5,424 nucleotides of DNA from an uncultured Bacteroidales bacterium (GTDB taxonomy: Bacteria; Bacteroidota; Bacteroidia; Bacteroidales; Bacteroidaceae). Each line of letters opens with the position of its first letter. Position 1 is the first letter of the stretch. Shown here one piece after another: positions 1-5,424 of the stretch. The position numbers were made by a program, and so were the translations under genes. The DNA is taken from the NCBI GenBank assembly GCA_937896105.1, contig CALBKR010000383.1, positions 1 to 5,424 on the forward strand. The letters are read 5' to 3'. The notes beneath the pieces were generated by a model. It ran no database searches and was not told the origin of the DNA. It saw only the letters and a program-made list of their open reading frames with translations.

Positions 1-816
1 AGGATCTCAGCTTCGTTCGAGAGCCTTCTTATGAGCCTTGACCACCCATATACAAAATACTTCATCCTGCCCAACAGCTACGCTATCAAGAACAAGAGAA
101 CAGGTGAGGAGATGCCGGCAAACACACGCATTTGCGGTCTCCGCGCAGGTACACTTGTCGGTATCGGGCAGTATGACTACGACGCCAACAAGTATCTCTG
201 CTACTCATCAATAAACACCGAGATACTCAAGAACAGCAATAACCCCAAGTACTTCATCAAGTGGGCCGAGGTTGACCTGTTGCGTGCCGAAGGTGCGATT
301 CGCGGTTGGAAGATGGACGGCGATGCACAGACATTCTACGAGCGCGGTATACGCAATGCTTTTATGGAAGAGCCTACCGGCAGTTCACAGTATAGCTCAT
401 ACGTAAACGATTATTTGCAGCTCGAAACTGCAAAGGAGTACACAAGCGTTGACCCGCTCGGTGAAGGACCTGACTGGCCAAGCCTGACAAAGATTGGTGT
501 AAAATGGAACGAGGGCGACGAAAACGAGATAAAGCTCGAGAAGATTATCACCCAGAAATACCTGGCTCTGTTCCCGTTGTCGAGCGAGGCTTGGACCGAG
601 CTGCGCCGTACAGGATATCCAAAGCTGTTCCCGGTATTGAACACCGACGAGGGCGATGGCAGCATCAACGAGGGCGAGATGATACGTCGCATACCTTGGG
701 TTCCATCAGACCCCATCGCACTTGGTATGGTTGAAGCCAGCGGTGTTCCCGCACTCGGTGGCCCCGACGAGCAGGCCACACGCTTGTGGTGGGATGTCGA
801 CGCTCCAAACTTCTAA
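1..816 (+). CDS. SusD/RagB-family outer-membrane glycan-binding lipoprotein, C-terminal part (5' end outside window)
   Basis: The frame is open from the first base, so this is the last 271 codons of a longer gene; the ATG at 31 is internal, not the start. SusD-like proteins are surface lipoproteins that sit on a SusC TonB-dependent channel and bind oligosaccharides before import. Support from the sequence: a helical segment with WAEVDLLRAEGAIRGW (nt about 265-312), matching the AE-rich helix of the family; the family signature EKIITQKYLALFP followed by EAWTELRRTGYPKLFPV (nt about 538-636); and a C-terminal RRIPW segment ending in TRLWWD just before the stop. These resemble the SusD-like_2/SusD_3 type more than classical starch SusD. 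The signal peptide and lipobox Cys must lie upstream. The stop is a tandem TAATAA (814-819), followed directly by a strong terminator, so this is probably the last gene of its operon. The ligand cannot be read from the sequence; the neighbouring GH85 gene suggests N-glycan pieces. Confidence 0.93.
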   Translation, partial: RISASFESLLMSLDHPYTKYFILPNSYAIKNKRTGEEMPANTRICGLRAGTLVGIGQYDYDANKYLCYSSINTEILKNSNNPKYFIKWAEVDLLRAEGAIRGWKMDGDAQTFYERGIRNAFMEEPTGSSQYSSYVNDYLQLETAKEYTSVDPLGEGPDWPSLTKIGVKWNEGDENEIKLEKIITQKYLALFPLSSEAWTELRRTGYPKLFPVLNTDEGDGSINEGEMIRRIPWVPSDPIALGMVEASGVPALGGPDEQATRLWWDVDAPNF

Positions 817-829
817 TAAAACGAAGGAC

Positions 830-876
830 AACATAAACAAAGGGGTTCCCAAGCTGGGAACCCCTTTGTTTATGTT
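830..876 (+). terminator. Rho-independent terminator after the SusD-like gene
   Basis: A perfect inverted repeat with 21-bp arms (830-850 and 856-876) and a 5-base spacer AAGCT; the spacer's outer A and T can also pair, leaving a 3-base loop. The core is GC-rich (GGGGTTCCC / GGGAACCCC), flanked by an A-rich left arm and a T-rich right arm, which is the form of an intrinsic terminator that can work in both directions. It starts 13 bases after the stop codon and separates the SusD unit from the downstream glycosidase gene. Confidence 0.9.
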
Positions 877-1152
877 CTACAGCCTTAGAAAATGTACAGT
901 CCTGCCGACAAAGAAAATATTCATATAAAGAACGACTTTTTATTACAGAAATAACACATTTTAAAACAAAAACAATTATATTTGCTAACATAGAACAGAT
1001 TGTAAATTAGTCTAAACTGACACTTTGCAAGCCATTTACGCCAATGACCATTTTTTTAACAGCACAGGCCGCAAATAGCAATAATTTAGATACAGAGACA
1101 CCAAGAAACGAGATAATTTTAATTTATACTAACCATTAAAAAAAACGAATCT
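877..1152 (+). other. Intergenic region and probable 5' leader upstream of the GH85 gene
   Basis: This A/T-rich stretch has no convincing gene. It holds one good Bacteroidetes -7 match (977-984), which would give a leader of roughly 160 bases before the ATG at 1153. Inside the leader is a T7 run (1051-1057) and a weak long-range pairing of TTTGC (1024-1028) with GCAAA (1071-1075), continued by GCC (1031-1033) with GGC (1067-1069). Neither is strong enough to call a riboswitch or attenuator. The last 20 bases before the ATG are very A-rich and lack a Shine-Dalgarno sequence, as is normal for Bacteroidetes. Confidence 0.6.
977..984 (+). promoter_or_regulatory. Candidate Bacteroidetes sigma-70 type promoter, -7 element, for the GH85 gene
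   Basis: TATATTTG matches the Bacteroidetes -7 consensus TAnnTTTG exactly. The -33 TTTG element is not clear at the expected 19-21 bases upstream; only a T-rich stretch (TTTT at 959-962) lies nearby, at shorter spacing. The same decamer TTATATTTGC recurs ahead of the PH-domain gene (4711-4720), which adds weight. Transcription would begin near 990. Confidence 0.5.
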
Positions 1153-4100
1153 ATGAAAAAGATTTACTTGATGCTCATCAGTTTCTTGTGCCTTGCATTC
1201 TCGGCACAGGCAGCAGTTGTGACCGACCTGTCACAGTTGAGCAACGACAAACTCTACACAATTCGTTCCGAACGTGCATTCTTGATGTACAGTCCAAAAT
1301 GCCCGACCAAGATTGCGGCAAGCACCGGAAAAAATGTAGGCACAGTAGAGCGCAACCCGCAAGATCCTAACCAGCAGTTCAAAATTGAACTCAACAATGG
1401 CAAGTACTACCTCTACAGTGTAGGCGCCGGCAAATATGTTGGTGCCACAGGATTATACAATGCAAATAAAGTTGTCGCATTGAACATCTCACCTTCAGGT
1501 GGTACCACTTATCGTTGGAAACTCCTTTTGGGTAATTTGGGAATGAACACTCAGGAACCTGGTACAGACTGGGCCGAAGGTATTGTAGTAGACAGTTGGA
1601 CAACAACCGATGCAGGCAACTGCTACATCATCGAGGAGGTAACTGACGGTGAAGGCGGTGGCGACACAACATCAGAAGAAATATATGATTTTGCAGGCTT
1701 CGGCGACGAGAACCTTCTGAACCTTTTCTACAATGCCATAAAGCAGGGACGTAATTACCCCACAAAGGAGGAGTTTGAGATGGCCGGTATCCAGCAATCA
1801 GACATAGCCTTCATCCGCTCACACGTGCGCCGCGCCAACATTATGAGCCGTGCGGATCGTCTTGTTCCAGGAACATACCAGGAGCGTGACCTTTGGATGA
1901 ACATTCCAATGGATTACGGAAAGGATGCTGCCGTTGGACACCCCGAGGCAAAGTTCAATGCCGATGTATACTCAATGTGGCAGTACACCAACCTGTTCGG
2001 TACTTGGAACCACTCACTTTTCCAGGCTCCCGGTGCTTGGGTCGATGCAGCTCACCGCAACGGTACCGACATAATGAGCGGTATCAAGTTCTTCGAGAGC
2101 TGGACAGCAGGCAGCGGTGACGGTCCTTGGGCATCACTCATCAAGACAAAGGACGCTAACGGCTTCAAGTATGTAAAGCCGCTCATCCACATACTTATGT
2201 ACTTCGGTTCAGACGGTATCAACTACAACTGGGAGGACAGCAGCTGGGGCAACTCCGAGATTATCCAGTTCCATAAGGAACTCTACAAGTATGCAGCACA
2301 GATGGGCTTCGAAAACTACCACAGCGGTCTCTACACACAGGTATCAGACCTGACGGCAAGCGATGCTGACGCCAGATTCGGCACAACAAAGAACGGCAAG
2401 ACACACGACCTTATGCTCAACTACTCAAACGGTGATTTCTCATACCAGATGGGCTCTTCCGTTCAGGCAGCAGAAGCAGCAATGGGAACATCAAAGGGAC
2501 TCTATGCCGGTGTATGGATTGCAACAATGGACCGCGGTTGGAACAGACTTGACGCAGATGACGCTACCCGCCGCTGCGGTATCTGTCTTTGGGGAGAGCA
2601 CGACCAGAGCCGTTTCTACAGTTTCAACGAAGGCGACGGTGTATATGATATCCAGGGCAACTACCAGAGACTGCTCGAGCGCGGTTTCTCAGGCGGTAAC
2701 CGCAACCCCGCGACACGACCCGCAGCAAGCGCCAACGGTAACAACTGGAAAGCAGAGAATGGCAAGCTCCCATTGCAGACATTCGCAGGTTTAGCATCAT
2801 GGATTCCCGAGCGTTCTACTATCCAGGGCAACCTGCCTTTCGGCACACACTTTACATTGGGTAACGGTGACCGCTACTACTACAAGGGAAAGAAGTCACA
2901 TGCAAGTGCATGGTACAATATGGGTTCACAGGACATCGTCCCCACATACCGTTGGTTACGCTACAAGAGCAATACAACAAATGTAAGCAATGAAATAGAT
3001 GTAAACTACACACACCTCGATGCATACACAGGCGGTTCTTGTATCGAGCTCACAGGTGCAGCAACATCAACAGGAACCGACATCATCCTTTACAAGACAG
3101 CCCTCAAGGCAGGTAACGGCGCATACGCAAAGGTTGCCGTTAAGACACTCAAGAATGTTAAGGCGACAGACCTTTATCTTATCCTCAAGGTAAGAGGCAG
3201 CAACACCTGGCAGGAGTATGCAGTAGGTAATGTATCGGGCAACACTTGGGAGGAGAAGAGATTTGACCTCACAGGCATTGCAAACGGTAATGTGATAGAG
3301 CGTATCGGCTTGCGCGTAAAGGGCAACAACAACGACTACCAGCTCTATGTAGGAAAGCTCGAAATCAACGACAACAACTGGAGCGCACCCGCAGCTGTGA
3401 AGGATGTTGTTGCAGAGGTAAAACAGGAGACAAAGAGCTCTATGGGCATCAAGCTCTATTGGAATGTTGATGCAACAGCAAAGACACGTTCTGCATTCGA
3501 CTTAGTATACAACGACGAGGCTAACATCAGTCACTTCGAAATTATGTACAAGGTTGGCGAGGACGGCAAAGTATCACAGGTTGGTACCACATCACAGTGG
3601 GCTACATTCATTGGCAACATCGAGTTCGAGAGCGTGAATGATACTCCTTTCATTGGTGTACGTTCAGTTTCAACAGACCTCAAGACCTACTCACCGATTG
3701 TTTGGGTTGAAGTGCCGCGAGGCAACCAGGCCGACCTTCCCGAGAAGAAGGCGGAGGACACATACGGCATAAGCCAGATTGACCCGGCTTCAGCAGGTCT
3801 TGAGAATGCACGCACACAGCGCTATGTTGAGCTTGCCAAGACAACAGGCGCCACACAAAACCTCAACTACACAGCAAGTGGTCCTGTAGCCGATGGCACA
3901 CAGTATACACACCCCGAGGGCCATCTTCTCAAGGTTGAGCAGGGCCAGAATATCACAATGACCATCAAGGGACCTGAGACAGGCGACGGCTTGCAGTACT
4001 GCTATGCAGGTGGTTGGCTCGACCTTAACGGCAGCGGCGACTTTGACCACCCGATGCCTGTAGAGAGAACAGCTGCAGAGATTGCAAAGGGTACAACAGA

Positions 4101-4620
4101 GACCGACCCTGAGGGCGAGCGTATATTCTTCATCGGCAAGCACGAGGGTGCAACGCCTGAACTTGTAACAGGCTACACCTTTACATTCAAGATTCCCGAA
4201 GATGCAACTCCCGGTGACAGCCGCTTGCGTATCGTATTCTCAGACGCTTGGTTTGCAGGTGCATTCAACCCGACAGGCTTGACAAACAAGGGCTTTACCA
4301 TCGACTTCGATGTTGACATCGATGGTCTCAACCCGGGCCGTGCCGCTGTTGACACACGCGACCAGGGTGTTGCCGAGGAGCCCGAGTGCCTGAATACAAC
4401 AGATGTTGAGGAAGTTGTTGACGGCAAGGTTTCTACAGCCGAAGGCGTTGAAGGTGCAATTGTAATCGACAATGCCGACAAGGCTTGGATATACACTGCA
4501 GACGGCAAACTCGTTGAGTTCGTGAAAAACCCTGCACAGGTTGCTGTTGAGGAAGGTGTTTACCTTGTGAAGATGCAACTTGGCAATGTAATCCGCTCGA
4601 CAAAGGTACTTGTAAAGTGA
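1153..4620 (+). CDS. Secreted multidomain GH85-family endo-beta-N-acetylglucosaminidase with GEVED domain and T9SS-like C-terminal domain
   Basis: Predicted to hydrolyse the GlcNAc-beta-1,4-GlcNAc core of N-glycans outside the cytoplasm. Signal peptide at residues 1-20 or 21 (KK, hydrophobic core, then SAQA before the cut). Residues about 22-162 look like a beta-trefoil/ricin-like binding module, followed by a Gly-rich linker (165-175). The GH85 catalytic region is about 245-605: W276 to W285, AAHRNG (299-304), SDGINYNWED (353-362) with N359 and E361 at the spacing of the family's N-x-E catalytic pair, Y389 in YHS (family WYDS), LNY (422-424), YAGVWIATMDRG (451-462), LPFGTHFTLGNG (561-572) and SQDIVPTYRW (592-601). 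Then a beta-sandwich (about 607-740), an FnIII-like domain (about 745-855), a GEVED-like domain (about 870-1057) with a DxNxSGDFD calcium-type loop (957-965), and a C-terminal domain (about 1085-1155) resembling type IX sorting domains (GVYLVKMQLG...KVLVK). The start is fixed by the signal peptide. The residues around the catalytic pair differ from the usual DGWxxNxE. GH85 assignment is strong; exact substrate and secretion route are inferred. Confidence 0.9.
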   Translation: MKKIYLMLISFLCLAFSAQAAVVTDLSQLSNDKLYTIRSERAFLMYSPKCPTKIAASTGKNVGTVERNPQDPNQQFKIELNNGKYYLYSVGAGKYVGATGLYNANKVVALNISPSGGTTYRWKLLLGNLGMNTQEPGTDWAEGIVVDSWTTTDAGNCYIIEEVTDGEGGGDTTSEEIYDFAGFGDENLLNLFYNAIKQGRNYPTKEEFEMAGIQQSDIAFIRSHVRRANIMSRADRLVPGTYQERDLWMNIPMDYGKDAAVGHPEAKFNADVYSMWQYTNLFGTWNHSLFQAPGAWVDAAHRNGTDIMSGIKFFESWTAGSGDGPWASLIKTKDANGFKYVKPLIHILMYFGSDGINYNWEDSSWGNSEIIQFHKELYKYAAQMGFENYHSGLYTQVSDLTASDADARFGTTKNGKTHDLMLNYSNGDFSYQMGSSVQAAEAAMGTSKGLYAGVWIATMDRGWNRLDADDATRRCGICLWGEHDQSRFYSFNEGDGVYDIQGNYQRLLERGFSGGNRNPATRPAASANGNNWKAENGKLPLQTFAGLASWIPERSTIQGNLPFGTHFTLGNGDRYYYKGKKSHASAWYNMGSQDIVPTYRWLRYKSNTTNVSNEIDVNYTHLDAYTGGSCIELTGAATSTGTDIILYKTALKAGNGAYAKVAVKTLKNVKATDLYLILKVRGSNTWQEYAVGNVSGNTWEEKRFDLTGIANGNVIERIGLRVKGNNNDYQLYVGKLEINDNNWSAPAAVKDVVAEVKQETKSSMGIKLYWNVDATAKTRSAFDLVYNDEANISHFEIMYKVGEDGKVSQVGTTSQWATFIGNIEFESVNDTPFIGVRSVSTDLKTYSPIVWVEVPRGNQADLPEKKAEDTYGISQIDPASAGLENARTQRYVELAKTTGATQNLNYTASGPVADGTQYTHPEGHLLKVEQGQNITMTIKGPETGDGLQYCYAGGWLDLNGSGDFDHPMPVERTAAEIAKGTTETDPEGERIFFIGKHEGATPELVTGYTFTFKIPEDATPGDSRLRIVFSDAWFAGAFNPTGLTNKGFTIDFDVDIDGLNPGRAAVDTRDQGVAEEPECLNTTDVEEVVDGKVSTAEGVEGAIVIDNADKAWIYTADGKLVEFVKNPAQVAVEEGVYLVKMQLGNVIRSTKVLVK

Positions 4621-4638
4621 TGCATCACTTTACAAGTA
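4607..4638. repeat. 32-bp perfect palindrome spanning the GH85 stop codon
   Basis: Bases 4607-4638 are a perfect palindrome with 16-bp arms and TGCA at the centre (4621-4624). The left arm is the end of the coding sequence (last codons Val-Leu-Val-Lys and the TGA); the right arm is its exact reverse complement in the 3' untranslated region. In RNA it would form a 14-bp stem with a TGCA loop. It is A/T-rich and has no T-tract after it, so it is not a standard terminator by itself. It may protect the mRNA 3' end, or it may have arisen by template switching. Confidence 0.85.
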
Positions 4639-4654
4639 GCTCGATGAGCGAGCT
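4638..4654. repeat. Small hairpin AGCTCG / CGAGCT
   Basis: AGCTCG (4638-4643) and CGAGCT (4649-4654) are exact reverse complements separated by ATGAG. The hairpin abuts the 32-bp palindrome on one side and lies 5 bases before the terminator stem on the other, making three inverted repeats in about 93 bases. Its function is unknown. Confidence 0.6.
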
Positions 4655-4659
4655 GCGAT

Positions 4660-4699
4660 ATATAATGAATGGCAACCGAAAGGTTGCCATTTATTATAT
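4660..4699 (+). terminator. Rho-independent terminator after the GH85 gene
   Basis: Arms 4660-4677 and 4682-4699 pair over 18 bp with a single G-U (4667 with 4692), closed by a GAAA tetraloop of the stable GNRA class (4678-4681). The core GGCAACC/GGTTGCC is GC-rich and the descending arm runs into a T/A-rich stretch (ATTTATTATATT). This fits an intrinsic terminator for the upstream gene. The descending arm overlaps the upstream part of the promoter for the next gene. Confidence 0.88.
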
Positions 4700-4719
4700 T
4701 AAAAAATTGCTTATATTTG
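4690..4719 (+). promoter_or_regulatory. Candidate Bacteroidetes promoter for the PH-domain gene
   Basis: TATATTTG at 4712-4719 is an exact TAnnTTTG -7 match. A possible -33 element is TTTA at 4690-4693, 18 bases upstream, which is close to but not the ideal TTTG at 19-21. Transcription would start near 4725, leaving a leader of about 20 bases before the ATG at 4746. No Shine-Dalgarno sequence is present; the leader is A/C-rich. Confidence 0.6.
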
Positions 4720-4745
4720 CATATCACACATAAACACAACACGCT

Positions 4746-5132
4746 ATGGGATTATTAAACAACCTGCTTGGCAATGCAACCGAGCTCAACAAGAACGAGA
4801 TTACAAAAGAGTTTGACGAAATCCTATGTCCCGGTGAGGAGATAGAGAAGGCTTTAAATATCATACGCGACAAGTGGGTTTTCACGACGCACCGTCTAAT
4901 CATTGAGGATATACAAGGTGTAACAGGCAGAAAGCGTGAATACCACTCAATACCCTATAGGTCAATAACACATTTCCTAATAGAGACAGCAGGGAACCTC
5001 GACTCAGACTGCGAAATGAAGATATGGATTACAGGAACGCCCGAGCCTTTTGAGCAGGAATTCAGCCGCGGGACAAATATCAAGGAGATACAGCGCACAC
5101 TGGCATCACATATACTTATGGGAAATAAGTAA
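4746..5132 (+). CDS. Bacterial PH-domain protein (bPH_1 family, PF08000-like)
   Basis: A 128-residue protein consisting of little more than one bacterial pleckstrin-homology-like domain, the usual length of stand-alone members. Family features visible: N-terminal MGLLNNLLGNA with Asn/Glu-rich continuation, CPGEEIEKA (28-36), RDKWVFTTHRLI (41-52), DIQGVTGRK (55-63), YHSIPYRSI (66-74), the IETAG turn (79-83) followed by LDSD (85-88), and a C-terminal helix from about residue 111. There is no signal peptide or membrane segment, so it should be cytoplasmic. Structural studies of this family report ring-shaped oligomers, but the biological role is not established. It appears to be transcribed alone from its own promoter, and it converges with the antiporter gene; nothing ties it functionally to the glycan genes. 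The ATG is supported because the family's N-terminal motif starts directly there. Confidence 0.9.
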   Translation: MGLLNNLLGNATELNKNEITKEFDEILCPGEEIEKALNIIRDKWVFTTHRLIIEDIQGVTGRKREYHSIPYRSITHFLIETAGNLDSDCEMKIWITGTPEPFEQEFSRGTNIKEIQRTLASHILMGNK

Positions 5133-5152
5133 ATGAGCCATTACCAGAAAAC

Positions 5153-5182
5153 AAAAGCACAGTCTCATCGGGCTGTGCTTTT
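5153..5182. terminator. Bidirectional terminator between the convergent PH-domain and antiporter genes
   Basis: AAAAGCACAG (5153-5162) pairs perfectly with CTGTGCTTTT (5173-5182) around a 10-base loop. On the + strand the stem ends in a T5 run (5179-5183); on the - strand the other arm continues into a T-rich tail (CTTTTGTTTT). Both convergent genes can therefore use it. The antiporter stop codon (5165-5167) lies in the loop and its last codons form one arm. Confidence 0.88.
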
Positions 5183-5424
5183 TGTAAGTACAATAGAACA
5201 GACAACAGCAATGCCTACAGCCATCGGATAGTAGAGGTGAGGTATTATCTCCACAGGAGAGACAGCTGCAAGACCCGATGCCATCAGGAGCTGTGCTCCG
5301 TAAGGAATGATTCCCTGAATAAGACATGAGAATGTGTCCAGGATGCTTGCGCTTTTGCGGGGATCCAGGCCGAAGCGTCTGGTAATGTCACGGGCGATTC
5401 CTCCGGCAGTGATTATGGCGATGG
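5165..5424 (-). CDS. Na+/H+ antiporter, NhaC family, C-terminal fragment (5' end outside window)
   Basis: Reading the minus strand from 5422 gives 85 codons and a TGA at 5167-5165; the gene's start lies beyond the right edge. The visible protein contains GGIARDITRRFGLDPRKSA, then SILDTFSCLIQGIIPYGAQL and LMASGLAAVSPVEIIPH, then a last hydrophobic segment (YYPMAVGIAVVCSIVL) and a short basic tail. These match the C-terminal region of NhaC-type inner-membrane antiporters, which exchange Na+ for H+ in pH and sodium homeostasis. At least two membrane segments are seen: about residues 28-53 of the fragment, including the conserved polar IPYGAQ stretch, and about 64-80. The gene is convergent with the PH-domain gene, with 32 bases between their stop codons. 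The family call is good; the ion transported is inferred. Confidence 0.87.
   Translation of the reverse strand, partial: IAIITAGGIARDITRRFGLDPRKSASILDTFSCLIQGIIPYGAQLLMASGLAAVSPVEIIPHLYYPMAVGIAVVCSIVLTKSTAR

Noticed and set aside
411..991. Antisense and alternative-frame open frames over the SusD gene end and the intergenic region
   Set aside because: They run through the strong terminator at 830-876 or oppose conserved SusD sequence, and show no family motif.
1033..1057. Possible attenuator: short CATT/AATG stem followed by a T7 run in the leader
   Set aside because: The stem is only 4 bp and A/T-rich, too weak to support termination.
1114..1121. TAATTTTA as an alternative -7 element nearer the GH85 start
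   Set aside because: It lacks the final G of TAnnTTTG and has no TTTG upstream; the match at 977-984 is better.
1183..1194. Possible lipobox in the GH85 signal peptide (Cys13)
   Set aside because: The residue before Cys13 is Leu, which does not fit a lipobox, and a good signal peptidase I site (SAQA) follows at 17-20.
2363..2794. A 143-codon open frame on the + strand inside the GH85 gene
   Set aside because: It lies wholly within the catalytic domain in another frame; its composition is Gln/Thr/Arg-rich without any recognisable motif.
3790..4578. Three overlapping antisense open frames of 111-117 codons
   Set aside because: They are opposite the well-supported GEVED and C-terminal domains, and their Cys/Leu- or Ser/Pro-rich content is typical of non-coding shadows.
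5106..5327. A 73-codon minus-strand open frame over the antiporter region
   Set aside because: The real minus-strand frame is the one ending at 5165, which matches NhaC; this one is a shifted frame starting from an out-of-frame ATG.

Overview
The window looks like chromosomal DNA from a member of the Bacteroidales, probably a gut- or mouth-type Bacteroides/Prevotella relative. The evidence is a SusD-family gene, two copies of the Bacteroidetes -7 promoter element (TAnnTTTG), A/T-rich starts with no Shine-Dalgarno sequence, and a large secreted glycosidase whose C-terminus resembles a type IX secretion (Por) sorting domain. Species cannot be fixed from this sequence.

Layout. Positions 1-816 (+) are the 3' part of a SusD/RagB-like outer-membrane glycan-binding lipoprotein gene; its start and the expected SusC partner lie upstream of the window. 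A 21-bp perfect-stem terminator (830-876) closes that unit. A 276-base A/T-rich stretch (877-1152) carries a candidate promoter (977-984) and a long leader. Positions 1153-4620 (+) encode a 1155-residue multidomain secreted enzyme that I assign to glycoside hydrolase family 85 (endo-beta-N-acetylglucosaminidase). It keeps the family's N-x-E catalytic pair and flanking motifs but has an unusual active-site context. Its stop codon lies inside a 32-bp perfect palindrome, followed by a small hairpin and then an 18-bp terminator with a GAAA loop (4607-4699). A second promoter with the same decamer follows (4712-4719), then a 128-residue bacterial PH-domain (bPH_1) gene at 4746-5132 (+). Converging on it from the right is the 3' end of an NhaC-type Na+/H+ antiporter gene (5165-5424, -). 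The two share a bidirectional terminator.

How the genes fit. SusD plus a secreted GH85 suggests the edge of a polysaccharide utilisation locus for host or dietary N-glycans: the enzyme would cut the chitobiose core of N-linked glycans, and the SusC/SusD pair would capture and import the released oligosaccharide. Each gene appears to have its own transcription signals, so co-regulation is inferred from adjacency and not shown. The PH-domain and antiporter genes look like ordinary chromosomal neighbours outside the glycan locus. I see no mobile element, CRISPR array, tRNA or rRNA. The items most worth a second look are the divergent GH85 with its accessory domains and the hairpin cluster at its 3' end.
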